Source: a virus. Taken from it: a stretch of 64,000 nucleotides of DNA. A program made the translations under genes and the position numbers. Position 1 is the stretch's first letter, and each line of letters starts with the position of its first letter. Of this stretch, positions 57,739 through 64,000 are shown piece by piece. The stretch lies in the IMG/VR virus record IMGVR_UViG_3300013004_000031, positions 1-64,000 of that record; one strand, 5' to 3'. Under the pieces are notes generated by a model. That model was given only the letters and a program-made list of their open reading frames with translations. It searched no databases and was not told the DNA's origin.

Positions 57739-58203
57739 ATGGGTTCTTTGGGATTATCAAAACGGAATAATAAGTTTCATCAAGGTTTCTACGCACCCAA
57801 AAATCTAAATAAATATGTCGGCAATATTGATAATATTATATACCGATCCGGTTTGGAATTAAAGTTGTTTCGCTTTTGTGATAATAATCCCAATGTGGTG
57901 GAATGGAATAGTGAGGACATTATTGTGCCTTATTTCGATACTCTTTTGAAAAAGAATCGTAAATATTTTATTGATGCCTATGTAAAGATACAGGAAGGGG
58001 ATATTGTCAAGAAATATTTGGTGGAAGTCAAGCCTTGGAAGCAGACGCAAGAGCCGAAAGCTGGGAAGGGTAAGAAGAAATCCAATCTGTTATATGAACA
58101 GGTTGCTTGGAAAAACAATTGTGACAAGTGGGCTTTCGCAAAAGAATTCGCCAAGAAACATGGGATGGAATTCATTATTATTACGGAAAAAGAACTAAAT
58201 TGA
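57739..58203 (+). CDS. 4: Head completion protein, T4 gp4-like nuclease
   Basis: 154 residues (T4 gp4 has 150). GFYAPKNLNKYVGN, IIYRSGLELKLFRFCDNNPNVVEWNSEDIIVPYFD, YFIDAYVKIQ and KYLVEVKPWKQTQEPK match gp4 closely (YRSSWELKFMKW..., EWNSEEVVVPY). The E-x-K and WNSE motifs suggest a nuclease fold. Needed to finish DNA-filled heads. Confidence 0.92.
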   Translation: MGSLGLSKRNNKFHQGFYAPKNLNKYVGNIDNIIYRSGLELKLFRFCDNNPNVVEWNSEDIIVPYFDTLLKKNRKYFIDAYVKIQEGDIVKKYLVEVKPWKQTQEPKAGKGKKKSNLLYEQVAWKNNCDKWAFAKEFAKKHGMEFIIITEKELN

Positions 58204-58224
58204 TATCAAAGTCCATTCATGGGA

Positions 58225-58231
58225 CTAAATA
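58225..58231 (+). promoter_or_regulatory. Late promoter -10 box (CTAAATA) for the gene at 58237
   Basis: CTAAATA-ATACT-ATG, 5 nt spacer; it fixes the start at 58237 rather than the in-frame ATG at 58219. Confidence 0.7.
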
Positions 58232-58236
58232 ATACT

Positions 58237-59997
58237 ATGGGTGGAAAGTATCATAGTAATAAAGATGTTATAGATCATTTCAAAAGAATACACTGTGATA
58301 AATACGATTATTCATTAGTTCATTATACTGGTAATCTAAATTTAGTCGATATCATATGTCAAAAACATGGAGTATTTAAGCAGTCTCCAAAAAAACATAA
58401 AATAGGTCATGGGTGTCATAAGTGTAATACCCAAAGAAAGCGAACTGAAGAGGAGGCAATTGAAGAGTTCAAAATAAAACACGGTAATAAATACGATTAT
58501 TCGGATTTGGAATATAAAAACGGTTCCAGTCTGATTAAAATAGGATGCCCAACTCATGGGTGGTTTTATCAAAAAGCCAGTGAACATAAAATCGGTTATG
58601 GGTGTGCTAAATGTGCCAATCACGAGAAAAGTCCCCCATATGAAGAATGGTTAAATTCGTGTGTTGAAAGACATAATAATTATTATGATTATTCTATTTC
58701 AAAATACGAAACATTGTCTAAATCAGTTAGAATAATTTGCCCAAAACATGGAATTTTCACACAAAAGGCGGGAACACATAGAAATGGTAGTGGTTGTAAA
58801 AAATGTGGGGATGATAGAAAAAGTTTGAAATATCAACAATTATTTACCACGGAATCTTATATAGAAAAGTTAGAAGAAAAACATGGTGATAAGTATGATT
58901 ATAGTAAGGTTAATTATACCACTTTAAAAAATCCTGTCACTCTTACATGTCCCAAACATGGAGACTTTACAAGATTTCCCCAAAATTTATTAAAAGGTGG
59001 TGGATGTGACAAATGTTTAGATGAAATCAGAGTTAAAAAATCTCTAACAAAAGTTAAAAAACATTTTAAACATAATAATTTCGAGTTGGTAATAGATGAA
59101 AGCAAGTTCAAGGGATTCAATAATGAGATATTTTTAACATGTTCAAAGCATGGAGAATTTGTAAGATTTCTTGATATGAATATTTTTGTTTTAAATCATC
59201 CGTGTTTAAAATGTGGGATGAAGATATCAAAATTGGAACAACGAGTGTCCGAAACGTTGGACGATCTTGGAATATCACACATCCAACACACTAGATATAA
59301 AGATGATAACGGTAAAATATACGAAATTGATATATTAACCCCTGATTTGAGTATAGGGTTTGAGATTAACGGACTTAGATATCATGGAGAAGTTATGGGT
59401 AAGGATTCTGACTATCATAGGTGGAAAACCGAAGAATGTTATAAACGAGGTATAAAATTGACACACATTTATGAAAATGAGATTATAGGATCAGACCACT
59501 TCAAACACAAAATTTTCAGAGAATTGGGATTGAGAACCCAAGCAAATGACTCGTGTGTATTTGAATATGTTGGAGATGATTCCATAAATGATTTTATAAT
59601 CAATAATCACCCATTGGGGTTGATGAAAAATTGTATTAATATGGTTTGTTGTAATGATGGAGATATATATGGTTGTATATCGTTTAAAGATAACACTGTA
59701 TTAAGAGTAGCCAATAAACACGATGTTGATATGTCTAAAGTGTTTCAATCTATGATAAGACAGTATATGAATGATCATGAATTAAATACAATAGTAAGTA
59801 ATGTGTTATTTGATTGGGATGATCTTACACTATTTGAAGAATCAGGATTTATCGTCAAAGATACCATCGAACCAGTTTGTTGGAAATTTATCAACGCGAA
59901 ACATGATAAGATTTACACCCACGATGAAGAATTATTGGCTGATAATGTTGATAAATTTTGGGATACTGGTGGATATTTGATGGAATTTTTGATTTAA
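58237..59997 (+). CDS. Zinc-repeat PD-(D/E)XK-type endonuclease, likely homing
   Basis: 586 residues. Five repeats of about 65 residues (HxxKYDYS ... I.C..HG.F.Q....H..G.GC.KC) each hold a Cys pair and a His-Gly, as in DNA-binding DUF723 repeats. Then KLEQRVSETLDDLGISHIQHTRY, IYEIDILTPDLSIGFEINGLRYHGE and YHRWKTEECYKRGIKLTHIYENE form a VSR-like PD-(D/E)XK nuclease. The rest resembles an accessory domain. It lies between genes 4 and 21, as mobile endonucleases often do. Confidence 0.7.
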   Translation: MGGKYHSNKDVIDHFKRIHCDKYDYSLVHYTGNLNLVDIICQKHGVFKQSPKKHKIGHGCHKCNTQRKRTEEEAIEEFKIKHGNKYDYSDLEYKNGSSLIKIGCPTHGWFYQKASEHKIGYGCAKCANHEKSPPYEEWLNSCVERHNNYYDYSISKYETLSKSVRIICPKHGIFTQKAGTHRNGSGCKKCGDDRKSLKYQQLFTTESYIEKLEEKHGDKYDYSKVNYTTLKNPVTLTCPKHGDFTRFPQNLLKGGGCDKCLDEIRVKKSLTKVKKHFKHNNFELVIDESKFKGFNNEIFLTCSKHGEFVRFLDMNIFVLNHPCLKCGMKISKLEQRVSETLDDLGISHIQHTRYKDDNGKIYEIDILTPDLSIGFEINGLRYHGEVMGKDSDYHRWKTEECYKRGIKLTHIYENEIIGSDHFKHKIFRELGLRTQANDSCVFEYVGDDSINDFIINNHPLGLMKNCINMVCCNDGDIYGCISFKDNTVLRVANKHDVDMSKVFQSMIRQYMNDHELNTIVSNVLFDWDDLTLFEESGFIVKDTIEPVCWKFINAKHDKIYTHDEELLADNVDKFWDTGGYLMEFLI

Positions 59998-60000
59998 AAC

Positions 60001-60007
60001 ATAAATA
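60001..60007 (+). promoter_or_regulatory. Late promoter -10 box (ATAAATA) for gene 21
   Basis: ATAAATA-AGAAC-ATG, 5 nt spacer. Confidence 0.7.
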
Positions 60008-60012
60008 AGAAC

Positions 60013-60684
60013 ATGGCATTAAAACTAAAGCTGATGTACAATGATCCCACCAACTTCGATGGATTGGAAATTGTCGAAGAACAGACTAATCGTGGAAGTG
60101 GTAGTAATCTATATGTGCAGGGGGTTTACCTTGGTTCGGAGATTAATAAGAACGGGAGAATCTATCCAGAGCATGAGCTTGATCGTGAAATTAATCGGTA
60201 TCTGAATGAGATGGTTGTAACTAAACGATCACTTGGGGAATTAAATCATTCCAATACCAGTGAGGTAAATCCAGAGCGTGCATGTCACCTTGTTACTGAA
60301 CTCAGGAAAGATGGTAAGGCATGGGTTGGGAAATCAAAGATTCTCTCTGGAGAAGGCATGATATGTGGAAATATTGTTCGCGGACTCATCAATAATGGAG
60401 TTTCCCTCGGTATGAGTACTAGATCGCTTGGATCGTTGCGTGAAGCGTCTGGTCATAAGGTTGTGGAAAACATGCATTTGGTTGCAATCGACTGTGTTGC
60501 CGATCCATCATATCCAACAGCTTTTGTTGACGGTATTCTTGAAAGTAAAAGTTGGACTATTACCGAAAACGGTGATTACGAACAAATCTACGAGGACTTT
60601 GGCAAAGCTCTAAAAACACTTCCAAAACACGATGTTGATAATTATCTTCGCGCACAGATCATAAAGTTTATCCAACAAATCTAA
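60013..60684 (+). CDS. 21: Prohead protease, T4 gp21-like
   Basis: 223 residues (T4 gp21 has 212). NLYVQGVYLGSEINKNGRIYPEHEL, SLGELNHSNTSEVNPERACH (His79) and GVSLGMSTRSLGSLREA (Ser about 135) are the serine protease core. It cuts scaffold, capsid and internal proteins after (L/I)xE during head maturation, and so is the likely processor of the leader-bearing proteins elsewhere in the window. Confidence 0.95.
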   Translation: MALKLKLMYNDPTNFDGLEIVEEQTNRGSGSNLYVQGVYLGSEINKNGRIYPEHELDREINRYLNEMVVTKRSLGELNHSNTSEVNPERACHLVTELRKDGKAWVGKSKILSGEGMICGNIVRGLINNGVSLGMSTRSLGSLREASGHKVVENMHLVAIDCVADPSYPTAFVDGILESKSWTITENGDYEQIYEDFGKALKTLPKHDVDNYLRAQIIKFIQQI

Positions 60685-60687
60685 ATA
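60681..60687 (+). promoter_or_regulatory. Late promoter -10 box (CTAAATA) for the gene at 60693
   Basis: CTAAATA-ATACT-ATG, 5 nt spacer. Confidence 0.7.
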
Positions 60688-60692
60688 ATACT

Positions 60693-61229
60693 ATGGGCAA
60701 AACATATAAAGATTTGAAGAAACAGGGCAAGCACGTTTTCGATGGACCGGAAGTGAAACAGCGCAAGAATTTTGCCCCCGCAACCAAAACGGAAAAGCCG
60801 AAGAAGGGCAAAGGATCGTATAATCGCGGGAACGCTTTTGATGAGGATGAGGAATCCGGTGATGATAAGAGAACCAAACGTATTAAACAGGCTGAATCCA
60901 TGGGTTACAAGAAATTACCACAACATGATGCGGTTTGGACACATAAAGGTATGAAAATTTATGGAGTTAATAATCTCCCACCATTGAAAGATGAAAAAAA
61001 TGATGAGGATGAGGAAAAAGCCTGTTGGAAAGGTTACGAAAAGAAAGGCACCAAGAAAAAGGGTGGAAAGACTGTCAACAATTGTGTGAAGGAATCAACC
61101 GATCTCTCCAAATTCATTGAGGCTATCATGACCAATGATCATGCCCAAGCTCATAAACAACTCAAGGATGCTGTGAATTTCAAAATCCAACAGAGAATTG
61201 CTCAAGAAATCGACAATCCTTTGTTCTGA
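60693..61229 (+). CDS. Prohead core protein-like, 178 aa
   Basis: Lys/Glu/Gly-rich N-terminal two-thirds (RKNFAPATKTEKPKKGKG; DEDEESGDD), the segment KACWKGYEKKGTKKKGGKTVNNC seen in marine phage proteins, and a C-terminal LSKFIEAIMTNDHAQAHKQL, KDAVNFKIQQRIAQE that resembles the end of T4-like core proteins (gp67/gp68 region). It lies between genes 21 and 22, where T4 also has core genes nearby. Confidence 0.55.
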   Translation: MGKTYKDLKKQGKHVFDGPEVKQRKNFAPATKTEKPKKGKGSYNRGNAFDEDEESGDDKRTKRIKQAESMGYKKLPQHDAVWTHKGMKIYGVNNLPPLKDEKNDEDEEKACWKGYEKKGTKKKGGKTVNNCVKESTDLSKFIEAIMTNDHAQAHKQLKDAVNFKIQQRIAQEIDNPLF

Positions 61230-61254
61230 TTTTCAAAAAATTCATACCCGATCT

Positions 61255-61261
61255 CTAAATA
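61255..61261 (+). promoter_or_regulatory. Late promoter -10 box (CTAAATA) for gene 22
   Basis: CTAAATA-ATAAT-ATG, 5 nt spacer; fixes the start at 61267. Confidence 0.7.
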
Positions 61262-61266
61262 ATAAT

Positions 61267-62154
61267 ATGAAGAAAAAAAGCACGAACCTTTTCTCGGAAG
61301 ACATCCAAAAAAGTCTGGGACTCAGCGATGAATCCATCAAGGCAATTCAGGAATCCCTTGAATCCAAGATTGATCTGGCCGTTGAAGCTGCCCTTTTGGA
61401 ACAGGATGAAGTATATGCCTCCAAACTCAAGACCCTGATGACATCCGTTGATAAGGATCGCACGGTCAAGATGAAAAAGATCATGGAAGCTTTTGATAGA
61501 GATAAGACCGCAAAGCTGGTCAAGGTTATCAAAAAGTATGAGCGCGAACAGAACGGCGATCTTCTCAAGTTCAAAAAACAACTTACGGAATCCGTTAGTG
61601 CTTTCCTTGACGAGTTCATTGATGAATCCATTCCAACCAAAGATATCAAGGAAGCTGTCAAGAACAAGACAGCCATGAATGTTCTGGAAAATCTCAAAAA
61701 GGTCTTTGCAATCGATCTTGCTGTCATGAAGGAATCCGTATCTGGGGCAATCGTGGAAGGTAAGAGTGAAATCGACAAGCTCCGCAATAAGAATGCTGAA
61801 CTTGAAAAGAACGTTCGCTTCCTCACCGAATCCAAGAACAAGTCGGAAGTCAAACTTTTCCTTGAAGGCAGAACTTCCAAGTATCCTGAAACCAAAAAGA
61901 ATTTTGTGAAGAAGGCTTTGGGAGACAAGTCCCTGCAATTCATTCAGGATAACTTTGATTACACCGTTCGCCTCTTTGAAAAACAAGAGAAAAAGCAACT
62001 GGAAACCATCAAGGAAGAAGCTGTTCAAAACCGCAAGCACAAGCCCGATTTCGTAAAAGAACAAAAAATTGTTACTGAAAAGGTAAATAATAATACGGAT
62101 GAAGAATCTGATCCTTATCTGGATGTTTTGAAACAACAAACATTCCGTAGGTAA
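61267..62154 (+). CDS. 22: Prohead core scaffold, T4 gp22-like
   Basis: 295 residues (T4 gp22 has 269), almost all helix and strongly charged. MKKKSTNLFSEDIQKSLGLS, a series of coiled-coil segments (60-220) and a C-terminal region VEGKSEIDKLRNKNAELEKNVR match the scaffold type. It contains several (L/I)xE sites for gp21. The start is set by the late promoter; a longer in-frame start at 61198 is upstream of it. Directly before gene 23 as in T4. Confidence 0.82.
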   Translation: MKKKSTNLFSEDIQKSLGLSDESIKAIQESLESKIDLAVEAALLEQDEVYASKLKTLMTSVDKDRTVKMKKIMEAFDRDKTAKLVKVIKKYEREQNGDLLKFKKQLTESVSAFLDEFIDESIPTKDIKEAVKNKTAMNVLENLKKVFAIDLAVMKESVSGAIVEGKSEIDKLRNKNAELEKNVRFLTESKNKSEVKLFLEGRTSKYPETKKNFVKKALGDKSLQFIQDNFDYTVRLFEKQEKKQLETIKEEAVQNRKHKPDFVKEQKIVTEKVNNNTDEESDPYLDVLKQQTFRR

Positions 62155-62217
62155 AAAATTTCCAACCCGCACTATGAGGAAGCAATTCCTGAACAATGTG
62201 AATAGAAAGTCAAATAT

Positions 62218-63684
62218 ATGAATAATCTACCATCTACTGATATCCAAGGCTCCAAGATGCAACAAGCAGTTGCCAAGTGGCGTAAGGTTCTCGATTATAG
62301 CTCGGACTCGATCCCAGCTATTCGGAACGAACACGTTTACAAGACCACTGCAATGCTCCTTGAGAACCAAGAACAGTGGTGCTACCAAGAATCGAATACT
62401 GCTGCCTCCGGTGGTGTGTTCGGTGCAACGACTTCCATTGGCAACGGTATCGCTAACAGCGACTCCTATGCTACTGGTGATGCTCGTCTGCCAAAGATTC
62501 TGATTCCTATGATTCGACGCACTTTCCCTGAATTGATTTCCAATGAGATCGTAGGCGTTCAGCCTATGGGTGGTCCTGTTGGTCTTGCTTTCGCTCTTCG
62601 TTACGCCTATCAAGGTGATACTCTGAGCGATAGTAGCATCGACGGCAAGACCTCTGGAGGTGGAACTGGTTCTAGCTTCGGTAATCAGCTTAAAGCTGCT
62701 TACGATGGTAGTACTGGTCTTCCAGACACCGAACTTGGTTATCAACTTCTGGACACACGTTTCACTGGCACATCTGCTGGATTCCTTTCGGGTAACACCG
62801 AACACTGGACATTCGCAGATCAAGACCGTGGTATTGCTGAACTTTTGAGCAACTACGAATTGACGGGTAAAATCCCTCAAATCGAACTCAAGTTTGAAAA
62901 GACCGCTGTTGAGGCCGGAACACGTAGATTAGCTACCCGCTGGTCGGTTGAGTTGGAACAAGACATCAAAAACATGAACGGTATCGATATCGATGGAGAA
63001 CTTACGAATGCAATGTCGTATGAAATCCAAGCCGAAATCGACCGCGAAGTTGTGATGCGTATGATCCAAACTGCCTTCAATGCTGGTGCTGGCGCAGGTT
63101 TCTCCATCTGGAGTCCTGTTAGTGCGGATGGACGTTGGACTGCTGAACGGAATCTTACCTTCTATCAACGCCTTATTATCGAAAGTGGTCGTATGGCTGC
63201 TCGTAACCGTAGAGGTGCCGCTAACTTTGTTATCGCCACTCCTCGTGTTTGCAGCATCCTCGAAATGCTTCCTGACTTTAAGGTTTACGAAATCAATGGC
63301 ACAGTCTCGACTGCTGGTGTTGGTATCGCAAAAGTTGGTACTGTTGGTAGCCGCTGGACGGTTTATCGTGATACTCGGACTGAAGTTCAGAATTCCTCGC
63401 TCTATAGCCCTAACTACTACTCTGGTCAAACCAGTGGTGTGGAATATGCGCTGTTGGGTTACAAGGGTTCTGAATACTATGATACTGGTCTGATATACTG
63501 TCCGTATATCCCGATCATGGTGCAAAGAACGATTGGACCAAATGATTTCGCTCCTCGTGTGGGTCTTATGACTCGTTACGGGATTGTGAACAACATTTTT
63601 GGTGCATCGCTCTATTACCACCTTATCATCGTAAAGGGTCTTGGTACTGCGTTTACACCGGGGTCGGTTTCAACCTACCTCTAA
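62218..63684 (+). CDS. 23: Major capsid protein, T4 gp23-like
   Basis: 488 residues (T4 gp23 has 521). LPKILIPMIRRTFPELISNEIVGVQPM, GPVGLAFALRYAY, and IEKTAVEAGTRRLATRWSVELEQDIKNMNGIDIDGEL-like segments are hallmark gp23 features. The N-terminal 49-60 residues, ending LLE|NQ, are probably removed by gp21. It forms the head shell hexamers. No clear late box lies directly upstream; it may be read from the gene 22 promoter. Confidence 0.97.
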   Translation: MNNLPSTDIQGSKMQQAVAKWRKVLDYSSDSIPAIRNEHVYKTTAMLLENQEQWCYQESNTAASGGVFGATTSIGNGIANSDSYATGDARLPKILIPMIRRTFPELISNEIVGVQPMGGPVGLAFALRYAYQGDTLSDSSIDGKTSGGGTGSSFGNQLKAAYDGSTGLPDTELGYQLLDTRFTGTSAGFLSGNTEHWTFADQDRGIAELLSNYELTGKIPQIELKFEKTAVEAGTRRLATRWSVELEQDIKNMNGIDIDGELTNAMSYEIQAEIDREVVMRMIQTAFNAGAGAGFSIWSPVSADGRWTAERNLTFYQRLIIESGRMAARNRRGAANFVIATPRVCSILEMLPDFKVYEINGTVSTAGVGIAKVGTVGSRWTVYRDTRTEVQNSSLYSPNYYSGQTSGVEYALLGYKGSEYYDTGLIYCPYIPIMVQRTIGPNDFAPRVGLMTRYGIVNNIFGASLYYHLIIVKGLGTAFTPGSVSTYL

Positions 63685-63695
63685 GTCGTTAATAC

Positions 63696-64000
63696 TCAAG
63701 CAGTTACGCAAATCAAATCTGAAACCCAAGGTGCCGAAGACCCTTGGGTTTCCTCGTTTTTATAGGTATCGAATGTTCTTATCTCTGAAATATATTTTAT
63801 AACCGTCTTAACTGGAAATGGGTGTTTTGTAAGTTTGGTTCTCTTCTTGAAGACATATTCGCCGTTTGTTCTGATGCGCGAGAATACATGATCTTCTGTT
63901 TTATATTCAGTTAGAAAATCTCTGAGTGTTTTACTCTCAACGACAGACTTGCCATCGGGATATGATATCTCATACGTGACAATACCGAATCCATTATCTA
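63696..64000 (-). CDS. C-terminal part of an unknown protein (partial)
   Basis: The minus-strand frame is open from the right window edge to a TGA at 63696-63698; no start is inside. The visible part reads ...YEISYPDGKSVVESKTLRDFL then RTNGEYVFKKRTKLTKHPF, a small mixed domain. Its last codons run through the gene 23 terminator hairpin. No family recognised; could be a real gene facing the capsid gene. Confidence 0.5.
   Translation of the reverse strand, partial: DNGFGIVTYEISYPDGKSVVESKTLRDFLTEYKTEDHVFSRIRTNGEYVFKKRTKLTKHPFPVKTVIKYISEIRTFDTYKNEETQGSSAPWVSDLICVTA
63722..63751 (+). terminator. Rho-independent terminator after gene 23
   Basis: A 10-bp stem AAACCCAAGG / CCTTGGGTTT with a 10 nt loop, followed by CCTCGTTTTTAT. 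It ends the capsid transcript 38 nt after the stop codon. Confidence 0.85.

Noticed and set aside
61255-62196. 313-aa open frame antisense to the scaffold gene
   Set aside because: Its composition (long Phe/Leu runs) is what the reverse complement of a Lys/Glu-rich coiled-coil gene gives; there is no promoter or start context and the plus strand is clearly gene 22.
62201-62217. Late promoter directly before the capsid gene
   Set aside because: GTCAAATATATG resembles the box but the spacing is wrong (1 nt) and the leading TAA is missing; no confident site was found.
62227-62880. 217-aa open frame antisense to the capsid gene, and a second one at 62929-63621
   Set aside because: Antisense shadows caused by the codon use of gene 23; no motif or start signal.
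1-64000. CRISPR arrays, integrase, attachment sites
   Set aside because: No regularly spaced repeats and no integrase or repressor motifs were seen; the gene set is that of a lytic T4-like phage.

Overview
The window is a contiguous piece of an AT-rich genome of a tailed phage of the T4-like (myovirus) type. The evidence is a near-complete T4-style core: DNA polymerase (gp43), sliding clamp (gp45), ssDNA-binding protein (gp32), helicase (gp41), primase (gp61), UvsX/UvsY/UvsW, gp46/gp47, the late sigma factor gp55, head-completion nuclease gp4, prohead protease gp21, scaffold gp22 and major capsid protein gp23. Sugar-nucleotide and glycosyltransferase genes suggest a host with a surface polysaccharide, probably Gram-negative. 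The host cannot be named from the sequence. Genes are packed with 1-50 nt overlaps. The only stretch of more than 300 nt without a gene is 36504-36843.

Layout. 1-1151 (+): the end of a Pro/Thr-rich protein and a glycosyltransferase. 1146-13499 (-): many small genes with primase, clamp, gp32, a possible gp59 and a YopX-type protein. 13500-14941: a TnpB gene sitting on a truncated paralogue of its neighbour. 14938-20872 (-): DHH phosphoesterase, gp41, a tRNA-like element, a glycosyltransferase and a kinase-fold protein. 20897-22747 (+): two late genes. 22701-36239 (-): methyltransferase, UvsX, polymerase, split gp46, gp47, gp55, UvsW and UvsY. 36255-43213 (+): a run of small late genes with capsid-targeting-like N-termini, an ATPase and PhoH. 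43197-44465 (-): HNH endonuclease. 44582-53292 (+): a glycan-modification island. 53322-63684 (+): a long fibre, gp4, a nuclease, gp21, a core protein, gp22 and gp23. The right edge has a terminator and the end of a minus-strand gene.

Two features tie the window together. First, about 18 genes on both strands carry a late -10 box (C/T/A-TAAATA) whose last base is exactly 5 nt before the start codon. A second class (TTAAAAACTAGA..TATAAT) sits 6 nt before the start codon. With the usual -10 to +1 distance, both would start transcription on the A of ATG, giving leaderless mRNAs. Second, many of the late genes encode proteins whose first 9-22 residues look like the T4 capsid-targeting sequence and usually end in the gp21 cleavage consensus (L/I)xE. 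These include a kinase-fold protein, an aspartic-protease-fold protein and an acetyltransferase-like protein. I infer a set of proteins packaged in the head, matured by the phage protease encoded at 60013-60684 and delivered with the DNA.

Other points of interest are a Rad50-like gp46 split at its zinc hook with a third gene between the halves, a tRNA-like element read through by an ORF, and a TnpB whose start codon is ATA at the promoter-dictated position. No database search was possible; family names rest on motifs, length and gene order.
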